DNA of 64,000 bases from Gammaproteobacteria bacterium (GCA_009692365.1 SHZJ01000015.1:1-64000); one strand, 5' to 3'; shown: positions 30,911-40,202, counted from the first letter of the stretch. The notes: a model not told the origin generated them from the letters alone. Translations and numbers: made by a program.

Positions 30911-31801
30911 ATGCAGGTTCGCTTCTCCAAAATGCAGGGCCTGGGCAACGACTTTGTGTTGCTGGACGCGCGCGCCACACCGATCGAACTCACCCCGGTG
31001 CAAGTGCAACGGCTGGCCGACCGCCGCTACGGCGTCGGTTGCGACCAAGTCCTGCTCATCGACTCCCCCTCGCTGCCCACCGCCAGCGTGCGCTATCGGG
31101 TGTTCAACGCCGATGGCAGTGCCGCCCAACACTGCGGCAATGGCGTGCGCTGCGTGGCGCGCTATCTCGCCCAGCACACCCCCCACGCTCGTGGTGCGCT
31201 GGGCGTAGAAATTGGTGGCCAGGTATACCAGCTGCAGCTTGAGGCGACGGGGCTGGTACGGGTGGATATGGGCGAGCCCTGCTTCGACCCCGCGGCCTTG
31301 CCGCTGCGTGTCCCCGCGCGATTAGCGCGCTATCCGCTGGCATTGGGCGCCTCGCCGTCAACTGATCTGGCACTCAATGCGATGGCCTTAAATGCTGCGC
31401 TGCCTCAGCCTGAGCCGTTAACTTTCGGGGCGGTCTGTCTGGGTAACCCGCACGCGGTGTTTGCCGTGGCCAATGTCGAGCACGCGCCGGTGGTCGAACT
31501 CGGCGCGGCCCTGCAAGACCATCCGGCGTTTCCCGAGCGGGTCAACGTGGGTTTTATGCAGGTGCTCGACACCGGCCATATCCGGCTGCGGGTGTTCGAG
31601 CGCGGTGCCGGCGAAACCCCGGCCTGTGGTACCGGCGCGTGTGCTGCGGTGGCCGTGGGCAGAGTCTGGGGCGAACTCGCCGCGCGGGTCGAGGTATTGC
31701 TCGTGGGTGGCAGCTTAACCATCGACTGGCCGGGGCCGGGCCACCGCCTGTGGATGACCGGCCCGGCGCAGAGTGTGTTTGAAGGCAGTATCGAGCTATG
31801 A
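30911..31801 (+). CDS. dapF: Diaminopimelate epimerase
   Basis: A 296-residue enzyme converting LL-DAP to meso-DAP for lysine and peptidoglycan. Both catalytic cysteines are visible: one in AQHCGNGVRC and one in TPACGTGAC. The N-terminus FSKMQGLGNDFVLLDAR is characteristic. At 296 residues it is slightly longer than usual (about 275), from loops in the second half. DUF484 overlaps by 4 bases (ATGA), giving the conserved dapF–DUF484–xerC order. Confidence 0.96.
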   Translation: MQVRFSKMQGLGNDFVLLDARATPIELTPVQVQRLADRRYGVGCDQVLLIDSPSLPTASVRYRVFNADGSAAQHCGNGVRCVARYLAQHTPHARGALGVEIGGQVYQLQLEATGLVRVDMGEPCFDPAALPLRVPARLARYPLALGASPSTDLALNAMALNAALPQPEPLTFGAVCLGNPHAVFAVANVEHAPVVELGAALQDHPAFPERVNVGFMQVLDTGHIRLRVFERGAGETPACGTGACAAVAVGRVWGELAARVEVLLVGGSLTIDWPGPGHRLWMTGPAQSVFEGSIEL

Positions 31802-32520
31802 GCCGGCCGGTGGAACTCGACGCCGAGGATGCCGCCAGCGCCGCTGCCGTCGCCGGTTACCTGCAGGCCCATCCCGAATTTTTCACCCAGCATCCGGCGC
31901 TTTTAGTGCGCTTGGAACTGCCCATCGCCGGCGGCCCGGTCGTGTCTTTGGTGGAACGCCAACTGGCTGGCTTACGCGCGGAGCACGAACGGTTGCGCGG
32001 TAGGTTTGCGACCCTGGTCGCCTTGGCGCAGCACCACGAGGCGCTCGAAGGGCGCGTCCATCGGCTCGTGTTGGACCTTCTGGACACCCCTGACCCGCAG
32101 GCAATTTTTGACCTCCTCACGCGGCGTTTGGCGGCGGAATTTCAGGCCGACCGCGTGACTGCGCTGCTGTTCGCCAGCCCCGCTGCGCGCCCGGGCGGGG
32201 CAGCTCGCGAATTTGTCGGTGCCGCTTCGCCGCGGCGTGACGCCTTCGCCACGCTGCTTGCCAGCTCCGGGCCGCAGTGTGGCCGCCTCACAGAAGTCCA
32301 ATGCGAGGCGCTGTTTGGGGCCGATGTTTTTAGCGGATCGCACGTGGTGTTGCCGCTTTTGGGTAACGGCTGGGACGGCCTGCTGGTCGTGAGCAGTCAT
32401 AATCCGGTCCGCTTTGAGCCCACCATGGGGACAGAATTGCTGTCGTTTCTGCGCGATGTGATGTTGCTGGCGCTCCGTCCCTGGGTGGCGGAAATAGGCG
32501 GCCGGCCGGGCGTGATTTAA
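31798..32520 (+). CDS. DUF484 family protein
   Basis: A 240-residue protein of the DUF484 family. The N-terminal YLQAHPEFFTQHPALLVRLELP block is typical, a helical linker follows, and the C-terminal part is GAF-like. No signal peptide or membrane segment is seen. Its role is not established, but in gammaproteobacteria it is nearly always between dapF and xerC, as here. It overlaps dapF by 4 bases and ends 4 bases before xerC. Confidence 0.88.
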   Translation: MSRPVELDAEDAASAAAVAGYLQAHPEFFTQHPALLVRLELPIAGGPVVSLVERQLAGLRAEHERLRGRFATLVALAQHHEALEGRVHRLVLDLLDTPDPQAIFDLLTRRLAAEFQADRVTALLFASPAARPGGAAREFVGAASPRRDAFATLLASSGPQCGRLTEVQCEALFGADVFSGSHVVLPLLGNGWDGLLVVSSHNPVRFEPTMGTELLSFLRDVMLLALRPWVAEIGGRPGVI

Positions 32521-32524
32521 GCCC

Positions 32525-33415
32525 ATGGGCAACGTTTTTCAGCCCACCGTTATCGCTGAATATCTCGCCAGTCTGGCGCCGGCCTCGCCCCACACGCGGG
32601 CGGCTTATGGCCGCGACCTCGCGCTATTTGCCCAGTATTACGCCACGCTGGCGCCGGCCATTGAAGTGGATGGGCAAGTGCTGCGGGGTTTTATCGCCCA
32701 TCTCCATCGCCACGGGCGTGCGGCGCGCTCGATTAGTCGGACGCTCTCGGCAGTGCGCGGCCTTTACGAATTTTTAATTGGTCAGCGGCGCGCGCAAAGC
32801 AATCCAGTGGCCGGGATCCGGCCGCCCAAAGCGCCCCGCCGACTGCCTCAATTACTGGATGTCGATCAGGCCAACCGGCTGCTGGATGTCACCCCGGAAA
32901 CGGCGCTGGAGTGCCGTGATTTGGCCATGTGGGAGCTGACTTATTCCTGCGGGCTGCGGGTCTCGGAACTCGTGGGCTTGGACCTTGGGTCGTTAGACCT
33001 GACGGCCCGCGAGGCCCGCGTTTTCGGCAAGGGCCGCAAAGAACGGTTGGTGCCGGTGGGTCGTCAAGCGGTGACGGCGCTCACCCATTGGTTGAGTTAT
33101 CGCGTGCTGTTGGTGGCGAGCGAGGAACCCGCGCTGTTCGTCAATCAACACGGGACGCGGCTGGGCGTGCGGCTGGTGCAAACGCGGCTGAAGACCTGGG
33201 CGCTGCGTCAGGGTCTCGCGACCAACCTGCACCCGCACATGCTGCGGCATTCTTTTGCCAGCCACCTGTTGGAATCCTCCGGCGACCTGCGCGCCGTGCA
33301 AGAACTCTTGGGGCACAGCGATATTCGTTCCACCCAAATTTACACCCATCTGGATTTTCAGCACCTTGCGAAGGTGTACGACCACGCGCACCCCCGGGCT
33401 AGACACAAGAAATAA
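32525..33415 (+). CDS. xerC: Site-specific tyrosine recombinase XerC
   Basis: A 296-residue recombinase that resolves chromosome dimers at dif together with XerD. The N-terminal SAM-like domain (TRAAYGRDL) precedes the catalytic domain. Catalytic residues are the Arg in CGLRVSEL, Lys in GKGRKERLVP, His/Arg in HMLRHSFASHLL, His in LGHSDIRSTQ and the nucleophile Tyr in IYTHLDF. A 10-bp direct repeat (CGGGCTAGAC at 33395–33404 and 33416–33425) flanks the stop codon. Confidence 0.95.
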   Translation: MGNVFQPTVIAEYLASLAPASPHTRAAYGRDLALFAQYYATLAPAIEVDGQVLRGFIAHLHRHGRAARSISRTLSAVRGLYEFLIGQRRAQSNPVAGIRPPKAPRRLPQLLDVDQANRLLDVTPETALECRDLAMWELTYSCGLRVSELVGLDLGSLDLTAREARVFGKGRKERLVPVGRQAVTALTHWLSYRVLLVASEEPALFVNQHGTRLGVRLVQTRLKTWALRQGLATNLHPHMLRHSFASHLLESSGDLRAVQELLGHSDIRSTQIYTHLDFQHLAKVYDHAHPRARHKK

Positions 33416-33780
33416 CGGGCTAGACGGCTTCGCATCGGCGGCATTTTTTTAGCCGATTGCAGAGGGCAAGATGGCCAAAAATCTCGGGCCTGGCGGGCCA
33501 ATTTCGCGCGAAAAAAACCAGCTATAAAATAGGCCGGGGTGCTGCTGGTCTGGCCTGTGCCGGCATTGTCTTTGGGGGGGAACCTCCTCAAGGCGAGAAC
33601 CCCGACCAACCCGCGGTGCCGCCAGCTGCAGGCGAAGCCGCAACCAGGCACCCCACCAACAACAGGCTCTGCAGCGGGCCCTATCCCGAACGCCGTCTCG
33701 AGCTGAAGGCTGTGCGGTCGGCGGTCAGCTTCAGGGGCTGATCCGATTCGTCCTAGGTTTCGGGGGTGCGTGATGCAATC
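33416..33780. other. Gene-free stretch after xerC
   Basis: I see no supported gene on either strand. The first 30 bases include a run of seven T (33445–33451), a possible end of the xerC transcript. An AT-rich patch with TATAAAAT near 33523–33530 could act as a -10 element. Short ORFs here have no recognisable content. The relic toxin begins at the right edge. Confidence 0.5.
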
Positions 33781-33887
33781 TCAAAATTTCAACACTATCG
33801 CCACGCGCGCGCCGGGTTGTCGGTGGCGCTGTGGCCTGCGATTCCATCAACAGATCGACGCGCTGTCTTGGTCCACTTGATCAACAT
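33781..33887 (-). pseudogene. Relic ParE/RelE-type toxin
   Basis: ATG at 33887–33885 opens a 30-codon frame, MLIKWTKTARRS…DNPARAWR, ending at TAG 33797–33795. It resembles the N-terminus of ParE-family toxins, where a Lys/Trp/Thr start and a DNPxxA segment are usual. After DNPARA the neighbouring frame reads VAIVLKF then TGA, suggesting a frameshift followed by truncation. It starts 3 bases after the antitoxin stop, the normal toxin–antitoxin spacing. It is inactive as read. Confidence 0.6.
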
Positions 33888-33890
33888 CGA

Positions 33891-34126
33891 TCAAGCGCCG
33901 TATTTAGCGACCACCGCTTTAACCTGCTTGTCGGGGGCTAATTCGCCTGCATCGGCTCCCTTGATGCCTTCATGAATGTCACTAATCTGCCAGGATTCAC
34001 TCTGCGCCTAGTTGGTCGGTGCATCGATGGCCAAAAAGATCTTGGTCCGTGCGGTCGCCTCGGCCAGTTCTTCGAGCTGGTTGGAGAGCGCCTCGGACAG
34101 GCGGACGTTGATGGTTCTAGCGTCAT
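33891..34126 (-). pseudogene. Relic ribbon-helix-helix antitoxin (ParD/CopG-like)
   Basis: The conserved frame reads TINVRLSEALSNQLEELAEA, then TARTKIFLAIDA, typical of RHH antitoxins, and later SWQISDIHEGIKGADAGEL ending AKYGA with TGA at 33893–33891. It is broken twice. The ATG at 34126–34124 is in a different frame from the RHH segment (one base missing within the first three codons), and an in-frame TAG sits at 34010–34008. The coding information is otherwise contiguous, so the decay is recent. It lies directly before the relic toxin. Confidence 0.7.
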
Positions 34127-34186
34127 GGCCGTAACGCGCCTGTGCAGGCGTAATGCGATGGATTATTCAGTTCACAGATTTGAAGA

Positions 34187-34309
34187 TCAACGCGGCAACC
34201 CCAGTAAAGCGAGCAGGTCTCGCAGTTGGTTTTCGGGCAACAGGTTCTCGAAGAGCCGCTCCACCGGCTTGGCGTCCGCAGTGTCTTCGGATTTTTGGGT
34301 GTGTTGAAT
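34187..34309 (-). pseudogene. Orphan C-terminal coding fragment next to the repeat array
   Basis: An open frame without a start codon runs from the repeat edge (TAG at 34312–34310) down to TGA 34189–34187. It encodes 40 residues ending VERLFENLLPENQLRDLL then ALLGLPR. The composition and charge pattern look like a genuine protein tail, probably helical. The upstream part would lie where the tandem repeats now sit. I cannot name the family. Confidence 0.35.
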
Positions 34310-34483
34310 CTAAGGGGAAGCTAAGGGGTCAGACTCGAGTTAACTCTAGGCGGGCAAATCGAGAATCTAAGGGGTCGAGAATCTAAGGGGTCGAGAATCT
34401 AAGGGGTCGAGAATCTAAGGGTCGAGAATCTAAGGGTCGAGAATCTAAGGGTCGAGAATCTAAGGGGTCAGACTCGATTTATT
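34306..34483. repeat. Tandem array of seven 15/16-bp units inside an 18-bp direct repeat
   Basis: Seven units of TCGAGAATCTAAGGGG run from 34359 to 34467: three of 16 bp, three of 15 bp lacking one G, and a final 16-bp copy. Identical 18-bp copies of CTAAGGGGTCAGACTCGA lie at 34321–34338 and 34460–34477; the second merges with the last unit. A further partial unit GAATCTAAGGGG lies at 34306–34317. The units have no spacers, so this is not a CRISPR. It resembles dispersed REP/MITE-like elements expanded by slippage. Confidence 0.85.
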
Positions 34484-34616
34484 CGCGAAGCCGATTGGGC
34501 GCGCCGGCGGCAGCAGACGGGTCTCCCGCTGGGTCGCGAGTAGCGGGCCAGCGAGGGGGCTTAACAAACGCCGGGACGCCGAACGCCCCGGTGCTTGCCC
34601 GGATGGGGGGCGAACG
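34484..34616. other. Short gene-free stretch right of the repeat array
   Basis: GC-rich sequence between the repeats and the stop of the SDR gene on the minus strand. Inverted segments such as CGGGACGCCGAACGCCCCG suggest local hairpins that could end the SDR transcript. No coding potential was recognised. Confidence 0.4.
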
Positions 34617-35381
34617 CTACTGCGCAACCCATCCGCCGTCGACGGGCAACGCCACGCCGGTAACGTAGCTGGAACGCGCCGACATTAACCACGCCACAGC
34701 GTCGCCAATTTCCGAGGCTTGGGCCACCCGCCGCATCGGCACGCCGTTGATGAGCTGGTCACGAATTTTGACGCTCGCATCGGTGACCCGATTGAGCATG
34801 GGGGTTTCGATAAACCCGGGACACACCGCGTTGACCCGGATGTTACGGCTGGCGTACTCCAGCGCGACGGTTTTCGTGAGTCCCACCACGCCGTGCTTGG
34901 AGGCGTTGTAGCCACAGGCGCCGGGGATCCCGATGAGTCCGGCGGCCGAGGCCGTGCTCACGATGGAACCGCCACGCCCGTGCTTCATCATTTGTTCCAC
35001 TTCGAGCTTCATGCAGATAAACACGGCGGTAAGATTGACGCGCTGCACCCGCTCCCACTGTTCTAGCGAGTAGTCGAGGATTTTAGCAGTAGGGCCTTCG
35101 ATGCCGGCGTTATTGAACGCGCAATCAAGCCCCCCGTGGCGTTCGGAAATCCCCAGCATTAGGGCCGAGACCGCGGCAAAATCGCCCACGTCTACGTGTT
35201 GATATTCAGCCTTCCCACCCGCCGCGCGCACCAGTCCCACCGTGTTTGCACCTTCCTCGTCTTGTACATCTGCGATGATGACCGTGGCGCCTTCGCGCCC
35301 AAGAATGATCGAGGTGGCCCGTCCTATTCCGGTACTACCGCCCGTTACGAGCGCGATTTTGCCTTCTAACATGCCGGTCAT
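34617..35381 (-). CDS. SDR family NAD(P)-dependent oxidoreductase
   Basis: A 254-residue classical short-chain dehydrogenase. It shows TGGSTGIG (cofactor loop), the acidic ADVQ segment favouring NAD, NNAGIEG, catalytic Ser in VSTASAAG, YNASK with catalytic Tyr/Lys, and PVDGGWVAQ at the end. The start is ATG 35381 with AGGGGAG 8 bases upstream. It lies 44 bases downstream of an acyl-CoA dehydrogenase gene on the same strand, suggesting a shared role in oxidation of an acyl or alcohol substrate. The substrate is unknown. Confidence 0.9.
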   Translation of the reverse strand: MTGMLEGKIALVTGGSTGIGRATSIILGREGATVIIADVQDEEGANTVGLVRAAGGKAEYQHVDVGDFAAVSALMLGISERHGGLDCAFNNAGIEGPTAKILDYSLEQWERVQRVNLTAVFICMKLEVEQMMKHGRGGSIVSTASAAGLIGIPGACGYNASKHGVVGLTKTVALEYASRNIRVNAVCPGFIETPMLNRVTDASVKIRDQLINGVPMRRVAQASEIGDAVAWLMSARSSYVTGVALPVDGGWVAQ

Positions 35382-35425
35382 ATGCGTACTCCCCTAGGTT
35401 TTTATTTTAAAGAAACGCCCGGCGT

Positions 35426-36634
35426 TCAGGCGCCGGCGTACCGTGCGATGATGTCTTTGCCCAAGGCCATCATGTGGACCTGATCCGGGCCGTCTGCCTG
35501 CCGACACCAGCGGGCGTAATTGAAGGCCTCGGCCATAAAATAGTCTTGGGTGAGGCCGCCCGCGCCATGGATTTGCATGCAGCGGTCGATGACGGTTTGG
35601 GCCATCAGCGGCACCGTAATTTTGCTGGCGGCGATGAGGTCGCGGGCGGCCCGCGCGCCCACTTCGTCCATGCGGGTGGCGGTTTTTAAAGTTAGCAGCC
35701 GGGCTTGTTCAATTTCGCTGAAGGATTTTGCGATGTCTTCGCGCACCGACTGATGCTCGGCCAGTTTGCGGCCAAAAGTGCTCCGCGACACGGCGCGACG
35801 GCAGGCATATTCCAGCGCTCGCTGCGCGCAGCCAATCAGCCGCATGCAATGATGGATGCGGCCCGGCCCCAGCCGCCCCTGCGCAATCTCAAACCCCCGG
35901 CCTTCGCCGAGCAAAATATTTTCTGCCGGCACGCGCACATTCTCGAACACCACATCGGCGTGACCAATGGGGGCATCGTCGTAGCCTAGGGTCGTCAGCG
36001 CGCGCAGAATTTTGATGCCGGGGGTGTTTTTGGGGATGAGGATCTGGCTTTGCTGGAGATGTCGGTTCGGGTTGTTGGGGTCAGATTTGCCCATCACGAT
36101 AAAAATTTCGCAGCGCTCGTACATGGCGCTAGTGATAAACCACTTGTGACCGTTGACGACGTATTCGTCGCCGTCGCGGCGGATAGAAGTTTGCACGTTA
36201 GTGGCATCTGAGGAAGCCACATCCGGTTCGGTCATGCAAAAAGACGAGCGAATTTCCCCCGCCAGCAACGGCTTTAACCAGCGCTCTTGCTGCGCAGGCG
36301 TGCCGTACTTCATAAAGACTTCCATGTTGCCGGTGTCTGGGGCGTTGCAGTTAAAGGCTTCTGGGGACCACATCACTCGGCCCATCATTTCGGCCAGCGG
36401 CGCGTATTGCGCGTTGGTCAGGCCGCCGTGGTCGGCCGGCATAAACAGATTCCACAGCCCTGCCTCGCGCGCTAGGGCTTTGAGTTCCGTCATCAGCGGC
36501 ACCGTGGTGTAGCGATTGGGGAGCGCGTTCAATTGGGCGTGGTAGGTGTCTTCGTTGGGGTAGATGTGTTCGTCCATGAACGCCTGGAGTTGGTCCGGGA
36601 GGCGTTCGGGGTGGGCAAAAAGGGTTTGCTGCAT
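35426..36634 (-). CDS. Acyl-CoA dehydrogenase family protein
   Basis: A 402-residue flavoprotein with the usual three-domain acyl-CoA dehydrogenase layout. FAD and substrate motifs include [35 protein letters not shown] and, near the C-terminus, [11 protein letters not shown] and [13 protein letters not shown]. This pattern fits the ACAD10/11/FadE-like branch rather than short-chain enzymes. It alpha,beta-dehydrogenates an acyl-CoA using an electron-transfer flavoprotein. The SDR gene follows on the same strand. The region is near the decayed accessory stretch and may be acquired. Confidence 0.9.
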   Translation of the reverse strand: MQQTLFAHPERLPDQLQAFMDEHIYPNEDTYHAQLNALPNRYTTVPLMTELKALAREAGLWNLFMPADHGGLTNAQYAPLAEMMGRVMWSPEAFNCNAPDTGNMEVFMKYGTPAQQERWLKPLLAGEIRSSFCMTEPDVASSDATNVQTSIRRDGDEYVVNGHKWFITSAMYERCEIFIVMGKSDPNNPNRHLQQSQILIPKNTPGIKILRALTTLGYDDAPIGHADVVFENVRVPAENILLGEGRGFEIAQGRLGPGRIHHCMRLIGCAQRALEYACRRAVSRSTFGRKLAEHQSVREDIAKSFSEIEQARLLTLKTATRMDEVGARAARDLIAASKITVPLMAQTVIDRCMQIHGAGGLTQDYFMAEAFNYARWCRQADGPDQVHMMALGKDIIARYAGA

Positions 36635-36701
36635 GGCGCGGGCTTCCAGTTCTTGGGGCGGTTGAAGTCGGTCGGTGTGGCTGGGCCAGGAGGCGTAAAG
36701 T

Positions 36702-37079
36702 TTAGGTGAGGTCGAGTGCGTGCTGTTTCAGCGCGGGTAGGGTCACGTGTTTTAAGGCCCCCAAATGGGTGGCCAAGAGAAACACCCGTGGCGCGCACCC
36801 GGCCACGAAGGCTTCTTGCCAACGGGGCGCGCACAGGCACCAGCGGTTACCGGGCTTGAGGCCGGGAAAGCCAAACTCCGGGCGCGGCGTGGAGAGATCG
36901 TTGCCGCTGGTCTGCGAGAAAGCGAGAAATTCGGCCGTGAGTTCCACGCACACCGTGTGGCTGCCGCGGTCTTCTTCGGAGGTATTGCAGCAACCATCGC
37001 GGAAAAAGCCGGTGAGGGGTTGGGATGAGCAGGGCGCGAGGGTTTCGCCCAATACATTGAGTGAGGTGTCTTGTTTCAT
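36702..37079 (-). CDS. DUF2237 family protein
   Basis: A 125-residue protein of the DUF2237 family. The signature is [44 protein letters not shown] and [12 protein letters not shown]. Conserved cysteines (CC, C, CxC) suggest a metal or redox role, but none is established. The start is ATG 37079 (MKQDTS); an ATG at 37097 is also in frame. It sits between def and the acyl-CoA dehydrogenase gene. Confidence 0.87.
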   Translation of the reverse strand: MKQDTSLNVLGETLAPCSSQPLTGFFRDGCCNTSEEDRGSHTVCVELTAEFLAFSQTSGNDLSTPRPEFGFPGLKPGNRWCLCAPRWQEAFVAGCAPRVFLLATHLGALKHVTLPALKQHALDLT

Positions 37080-37129
37080 CTGTGCACGATACCGCAAGCG
37101 TTGGCCGGAATCATCGTGAGCGCGCCCGC

Positions 37130-37675
37130 CTAATCATCGCTCTCGGGCGGAAGTTCGGGGAACAGCGTGGCCGTAAACCCAAAGTTGCGCAGGTCCCGAA
37201 TGCGCATCGGAAAGAGGATGCCGTCCAGATGGTCGCATTCGTGTTGGACCACGCGGGCGTGGAAGTCAGTGACGAGGCGCTCGATGAGGTGGCCGTCCAA
37301 GTCATAACCACGGTAATGCAGGCGGCGCGCTCGCGGCACCAAGCCCCGCATCCCGGGCACCGATAAGCAGCCTTCCCAACCTTCTTCTGGCGTGTCGTCC
37401 AGCAGGGTGAGTTCGGGGTTGATGAGAATGGTTTCGGGCAGCGGATCCGCCAGCGGGTAGCGGGGATTAGGCCGGGCCGGATCGCGGTAGCCAAAAATGA
37501 CTACCCGCAGCGGCACGCCGATTTGCGGGGCCGCTAAACCCGCGCCGTCGGCCGCGCGCATGGTGTCGAATAAGTCGGCGACCAGCGCACGAATGGCGGG
37601 CGCTTGGGGATCGCTCACCGCCGCCGCGTGCGCCAGCAGGCGCGGATCGCCCAGGCGGAGAATTTCTCGAATCAT
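37130..37675 (-). CDS. def: Peptide deformylase
   Basis: A 181-residue Fe2+/Zn2+ hydrolase that removes the formyl group from nascent proteins. All three motifs are present: [18 protein letters not shown] and QHECDHLDG, which provide the Cys and two His metal ligands and the catalytic Glu. It is not linked to fmt here and is probably a second or unlinked copy. It diverges from hslV across 244 bases. Confidence 0.95.
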   Translation of the reverse strand: MIREILRLGDPRLLAHAAAVSDPQAPAIRALVADLFDTMRAADGAGLAAPQIGVPLRVVIFGYRDPARPNPRYPLADPLPETILINPELTLLDDTPEEGWEGCLSVPGMRGLVPRARRLHYRGYDLDGHLIERLVTDFHARVVQHECDHLDGILFPMRIRDLRNFGFTATLFPELPPESDD

Positions 37676-37919
37676 TGGCCTGCTCTAAAAGTGAGGTGGC
37701 CGCTATTATCGCGCCGTTGGGGCGTGCCGCGTAGTGGCCCGCAGGGAATTTCACCCCGGGGGTGCGCCGCGCGGCCAGGCCGCTACACCGCAGCACGTAG
37801 CGCGCGCGAGCCCCGCCCCGCCCACTGGCGGCCAAGGGCGCCGCGCGAGCGCCGGCGGCGGCCAAGCGTCGTGTACAATCCTGCTTGTTGTGCGCCGAGG
37901 TTTTCGACGGACCCACCTT

Positions 37920-38459
37920 ATGGACTCGTTTCACGCTACTACGATTTTGTCGGTCCGTCGGCCCGGTCACGTTGTGATCGGGGGCGACGGGCAGGTTTCG
38001 ATGGGCAATACCATTCTTAAAGGTAACGCCCGCAAGGTGCGCCGGCTGTATCAAGACCGGGTCATCGCTGGTTTTGCTGGCGGCACCGCCGACGCCTTCA
38101 CGCTGTTCGAGCGCTTTGAGGGCAAGCTCGAGAAACATCAAGGCAATCTGGTGCGTGCGGCAGTGGAATTAGCCAAAGACTGGCGCACCGACCGCATGCT
38201 GCGGCGGCTGGAGGCATTGCTGTTGGTGGCCGATCGGGAATCCTCGCTCATGATTTCCGGCAACGGCGATGTGATCGAGCCCGAAGACTCGGTCATGGCT
38301 ATCGGCTCTGGTGGCCCTTTTGCGCTGGCTGCCGCGCGTGCGCTGATGGCCAATACTGAATTGGATGCCGCCACCATTGTGCGCAAGGGGTTAGCGATCG
38401 CGGGGGATATCTGCGTGTTCACCAACGCGAACATCGTGCTCGAGGAAATCAAGCTCTAA
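37920..38459 (+). CDS. hslV: ATP-dependent protease peptidase subunit HslV
   Basis: A 179-residue proteasome-like peptidase. The start [14 protein letters not shown] exposes the N-terminal threonine after processing. The [11 protein letters not shown] and [15 protein letters not shown] blocks are typical. It forms hexamer rings capped by HslU and degrades misfolded proteins. TACAAT at 37874–37879 could be a -10 element but lacks a good -35, and no clear heat-shock promoter was seen. HslU starts 3 bases downstream. Confidence 0.96.
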   Translation: MDSFHATTILSVRRPGHVVIGGDGQVSMGNTILKGNARKVRRLYQDRVIAGFAGGTADAFTLFERFEGKLEKHQGNLVRAAVELAKDWRTDRMLRRLEALLLVADRESSLMISGNGDVIEPEDSVMAIGSGGPFALAAARALMANTELDAATIVRKGLAIAGDICVFTNANIVLEEIKL

Positions 38460-38462
38460 ACC

Positions 38463-39809
38463 ATGCAAAACCGTGCCCAGCAGCTCATGGCCCTCACCCC
38501 GCAAGAAATCGTCGACCAACTCGACAAATACATCGTGGGCCAAGACGCGGCGAAGCGGGCGGTGGCCATCGCCCTGCGCACCCGCTGGCGTCGCAGCCAG
38601 GTAGTGGCGGCGCTGCGCAACGAAATAACGCCCAAGAACATCCTGATGATCGGCCCGACCGGGGTGGGCAAAACCGAAATCGCGCGGCGCCTCGCCAAGC
38701 TGGCGGGCGCGCCGTTTATCAAAATCGAGGCGACCAAATTCACCGAAGTGGGTTATGTGGGCCGCGACGTCGAAAGCATCATTCGGGACCTGCTGGACGT
38801 TGCGCTGACCATGACCCGCGCCGAGGCCACGGCGCAGTTTCGCGTGCAGGCCGAAGATGCCGCCGAGGAGCGGGTGCTCGATGTGCTCTTGCCACCCCCT
38901 CGGGCTTTTGGTGAGACCACCCCCGCCGACGAAAGCAGTACCCGCCAGCGTTTTCGCAAGATGCTGCGCGAGGGCAAGTTGCACGATAAAGAAATTGAGA
39001 TTGACGTGGCGCAAACCGCCGGCAATGTGGAAATCATGGCCCCACCAGGCATGGAAGAAATGACCGGCCAGCTGCAAAACCTTTTCCAGAATCTGAGCCA
39101 TAACCGATCGCGGTCGCGGCGCTTAAAAATTGCGACCGCGCTGAAGCTGCTGGCCGAAGAAGAAGCTGGGAAACTGGTCAACGAGGACGATATCCGGACG
39201 CTAGCGATCGAAAACGTGGAACAGAACGGCATCGTTTTCTTAGACGAAATTGACAAAATTGCCCGTCGTGGTGAATCTCATGGCCCCGACATTTCCCGCG
39301 AGGGTGTCCAGCGCGACCTGCTGCCGCTGATCGAGGGCAGCACCGTGAGCACGAAACACGGCATGGTGCGTACCGACCACATCCTGTTCATCGCCTCGGG
39401 GGCGTTTCATCTCTCCAAGCCCTCGGACCTCATCCCCGAACTGCAAGGCCGGCTGCCCAACCGGGTGGAATTATCCTCGTTGGGGGTTGAGGATTTCGTC
39501 CGCATTCTCACCGAACCCGCCGCCTCCCTGACCGAACAATATCAGGCCCTATTGGGCACGGAAGGCGTGCAGCTGGCGTTTGTGGCGAGTGGTGTGCGGC
39601 GCATCGCCGAGATTGCCCAGCACGTGAATGATCGCAGTGAAAACATCGGCGCACGGCGCCTGCATACGGTCATGGAACGCCTCCTCGAGTCGCTGTCTTT
39701 TACGGCGCCTTCACGCGTGGGCCAGGGGGTGGAAATTGACGCGGCATACGTCGACTTACACCTGGGCGAACTGGTCAAGGATGAGGACTGGGCCCGCTAT
39801 ATCCTGTAG
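38463..39809 (+). CDS. hslU: ATP-dependent protease ATPase subunit HslU
   Basis: A 448-residue AAA+ unfoldase. Walker A is [15 protein letters not shown], Walker B is [11 protein letters not shown], and the pore/I-domain and C-terminal sensor regions are complete. It unfolds substrates and feeds them to HslV. ATG 38463 is chosen, but an internal ATG at 38487 (MALTPQEIV) matches many family starts equally well. The C-terminus ends DWARYIL, the tail that inserts into HslV. Confidence 0.96.
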   Translation: MQNRAQQLMALTPQEIVDQLDKYIVGQDAAKRAVAIALRTRWRRSQVVAALRNEITPKNILMIGPTGVGKTEIARRLAKLAGAPFIKIEATKFTEVGYVGRDVESIIRDLLDVALTMTRAEATAQFRVQAEDAAEERVLDVLLPPPRAFGETTPADESSTRQRFRKMLREGKLHDKEIEIDVAQTAGNVEIMAPPGMEEMTGQLQNLFQNLSHNRSRSRRLKIATALKLLAEEEAGKLVNEDDIRTLAIENVEQNGIVFLDEIDKIARRGESHGPDISREGVQRDLLPLIEGSTVSTKHGMVRTDHILFIASGAFHLSKPSDLIPELQGRLPNRVELSSLGVEDFVRILTEPAASLTEQYQALLGTEGVQLAFVASGVRRIAEIAQHVNDRSENIGARRLHTVMERLLESLSFTAPSRVGQGVEIDAAYVDLHLGELVKDEDWARYIL

Positions 39810-39820
39810 GCTTTCCCACC

Positions 39821-40189
39821 ATGGCTGAGCATCAACCCACCGATATCCTGCTCCATCAGCGCTCGCGCGTGCTGGAGGTAGCCTTCGAAGACGCCTCGCG
39901 CTTCAAGCTGTCCTGTGAGTACCTGCGCGTGCATTCGCCCTCGGCAGAGGTGCGGGGCCATGGCCCGGGTCAGGGGGTGCTACAGGTGGGTAAAGAAGCC
40001 GTCAACATCATCAATATCGAGCCGGTGGGAAACTACGCGGTGAAATTAGTCTTCGACGATGGCCACGAAACCGGCCTCTACACTTGGGACTACCTGCATC
40101 AGCTAGGCCGCCAGTACGAACACAATTGGCGCGAGTACCTCGACGCCCTGACCGCCGCCGGCCACGCCCGGAACCCACCACCCGCCTGA
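39821..40189 (+). CDS. DUF971 family protein
   Basis: A 122-residue protein of the DUF971 (gamma-butyrobetaine hydroxylase N-terminal-like) family. Conserved residues include the LSCEYLRVHSPSAEVRGHG segment, NIINIEPVGNYAVKLVFDDGH and GLYTWDYLHQL. Its role is not established. It lies between hslU and ubiE, as in many gammaproteobacteria. Confidence 0.88.
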   Translation: MAEHQPTDILLHQRSRVLEVAFEDASRFKLSCEYLRVHSPSAEVRGHGPGQGVLQVGKEAVNIINIEPVGNYAVKLVFDDGHETGLYTWDYLHQLGRQYEHNWREYLDALTAAGHARNPPPA

Positions 40190-40202
40190 GCACCGACGGC
40201 CG

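Noticed and set aside
33457-33741. Short plus-strand ORF after xerC
   Set aside because: Composition is Pro/Gly/Ala-rich with no motif, no ribosome site and no similarity to a known family.
34359-34467. Possible CRISPR array
   Set aside because: Units of 15–16 bp are contiguous with no unique spacers, and no cas genes are present.
37680-37919. Heat-shock (sigma-32) promoter for hslVU
   Set aside because: No CTTGAA…CCCCAT-like pair could be found. Only an isolated TACAAT is present.
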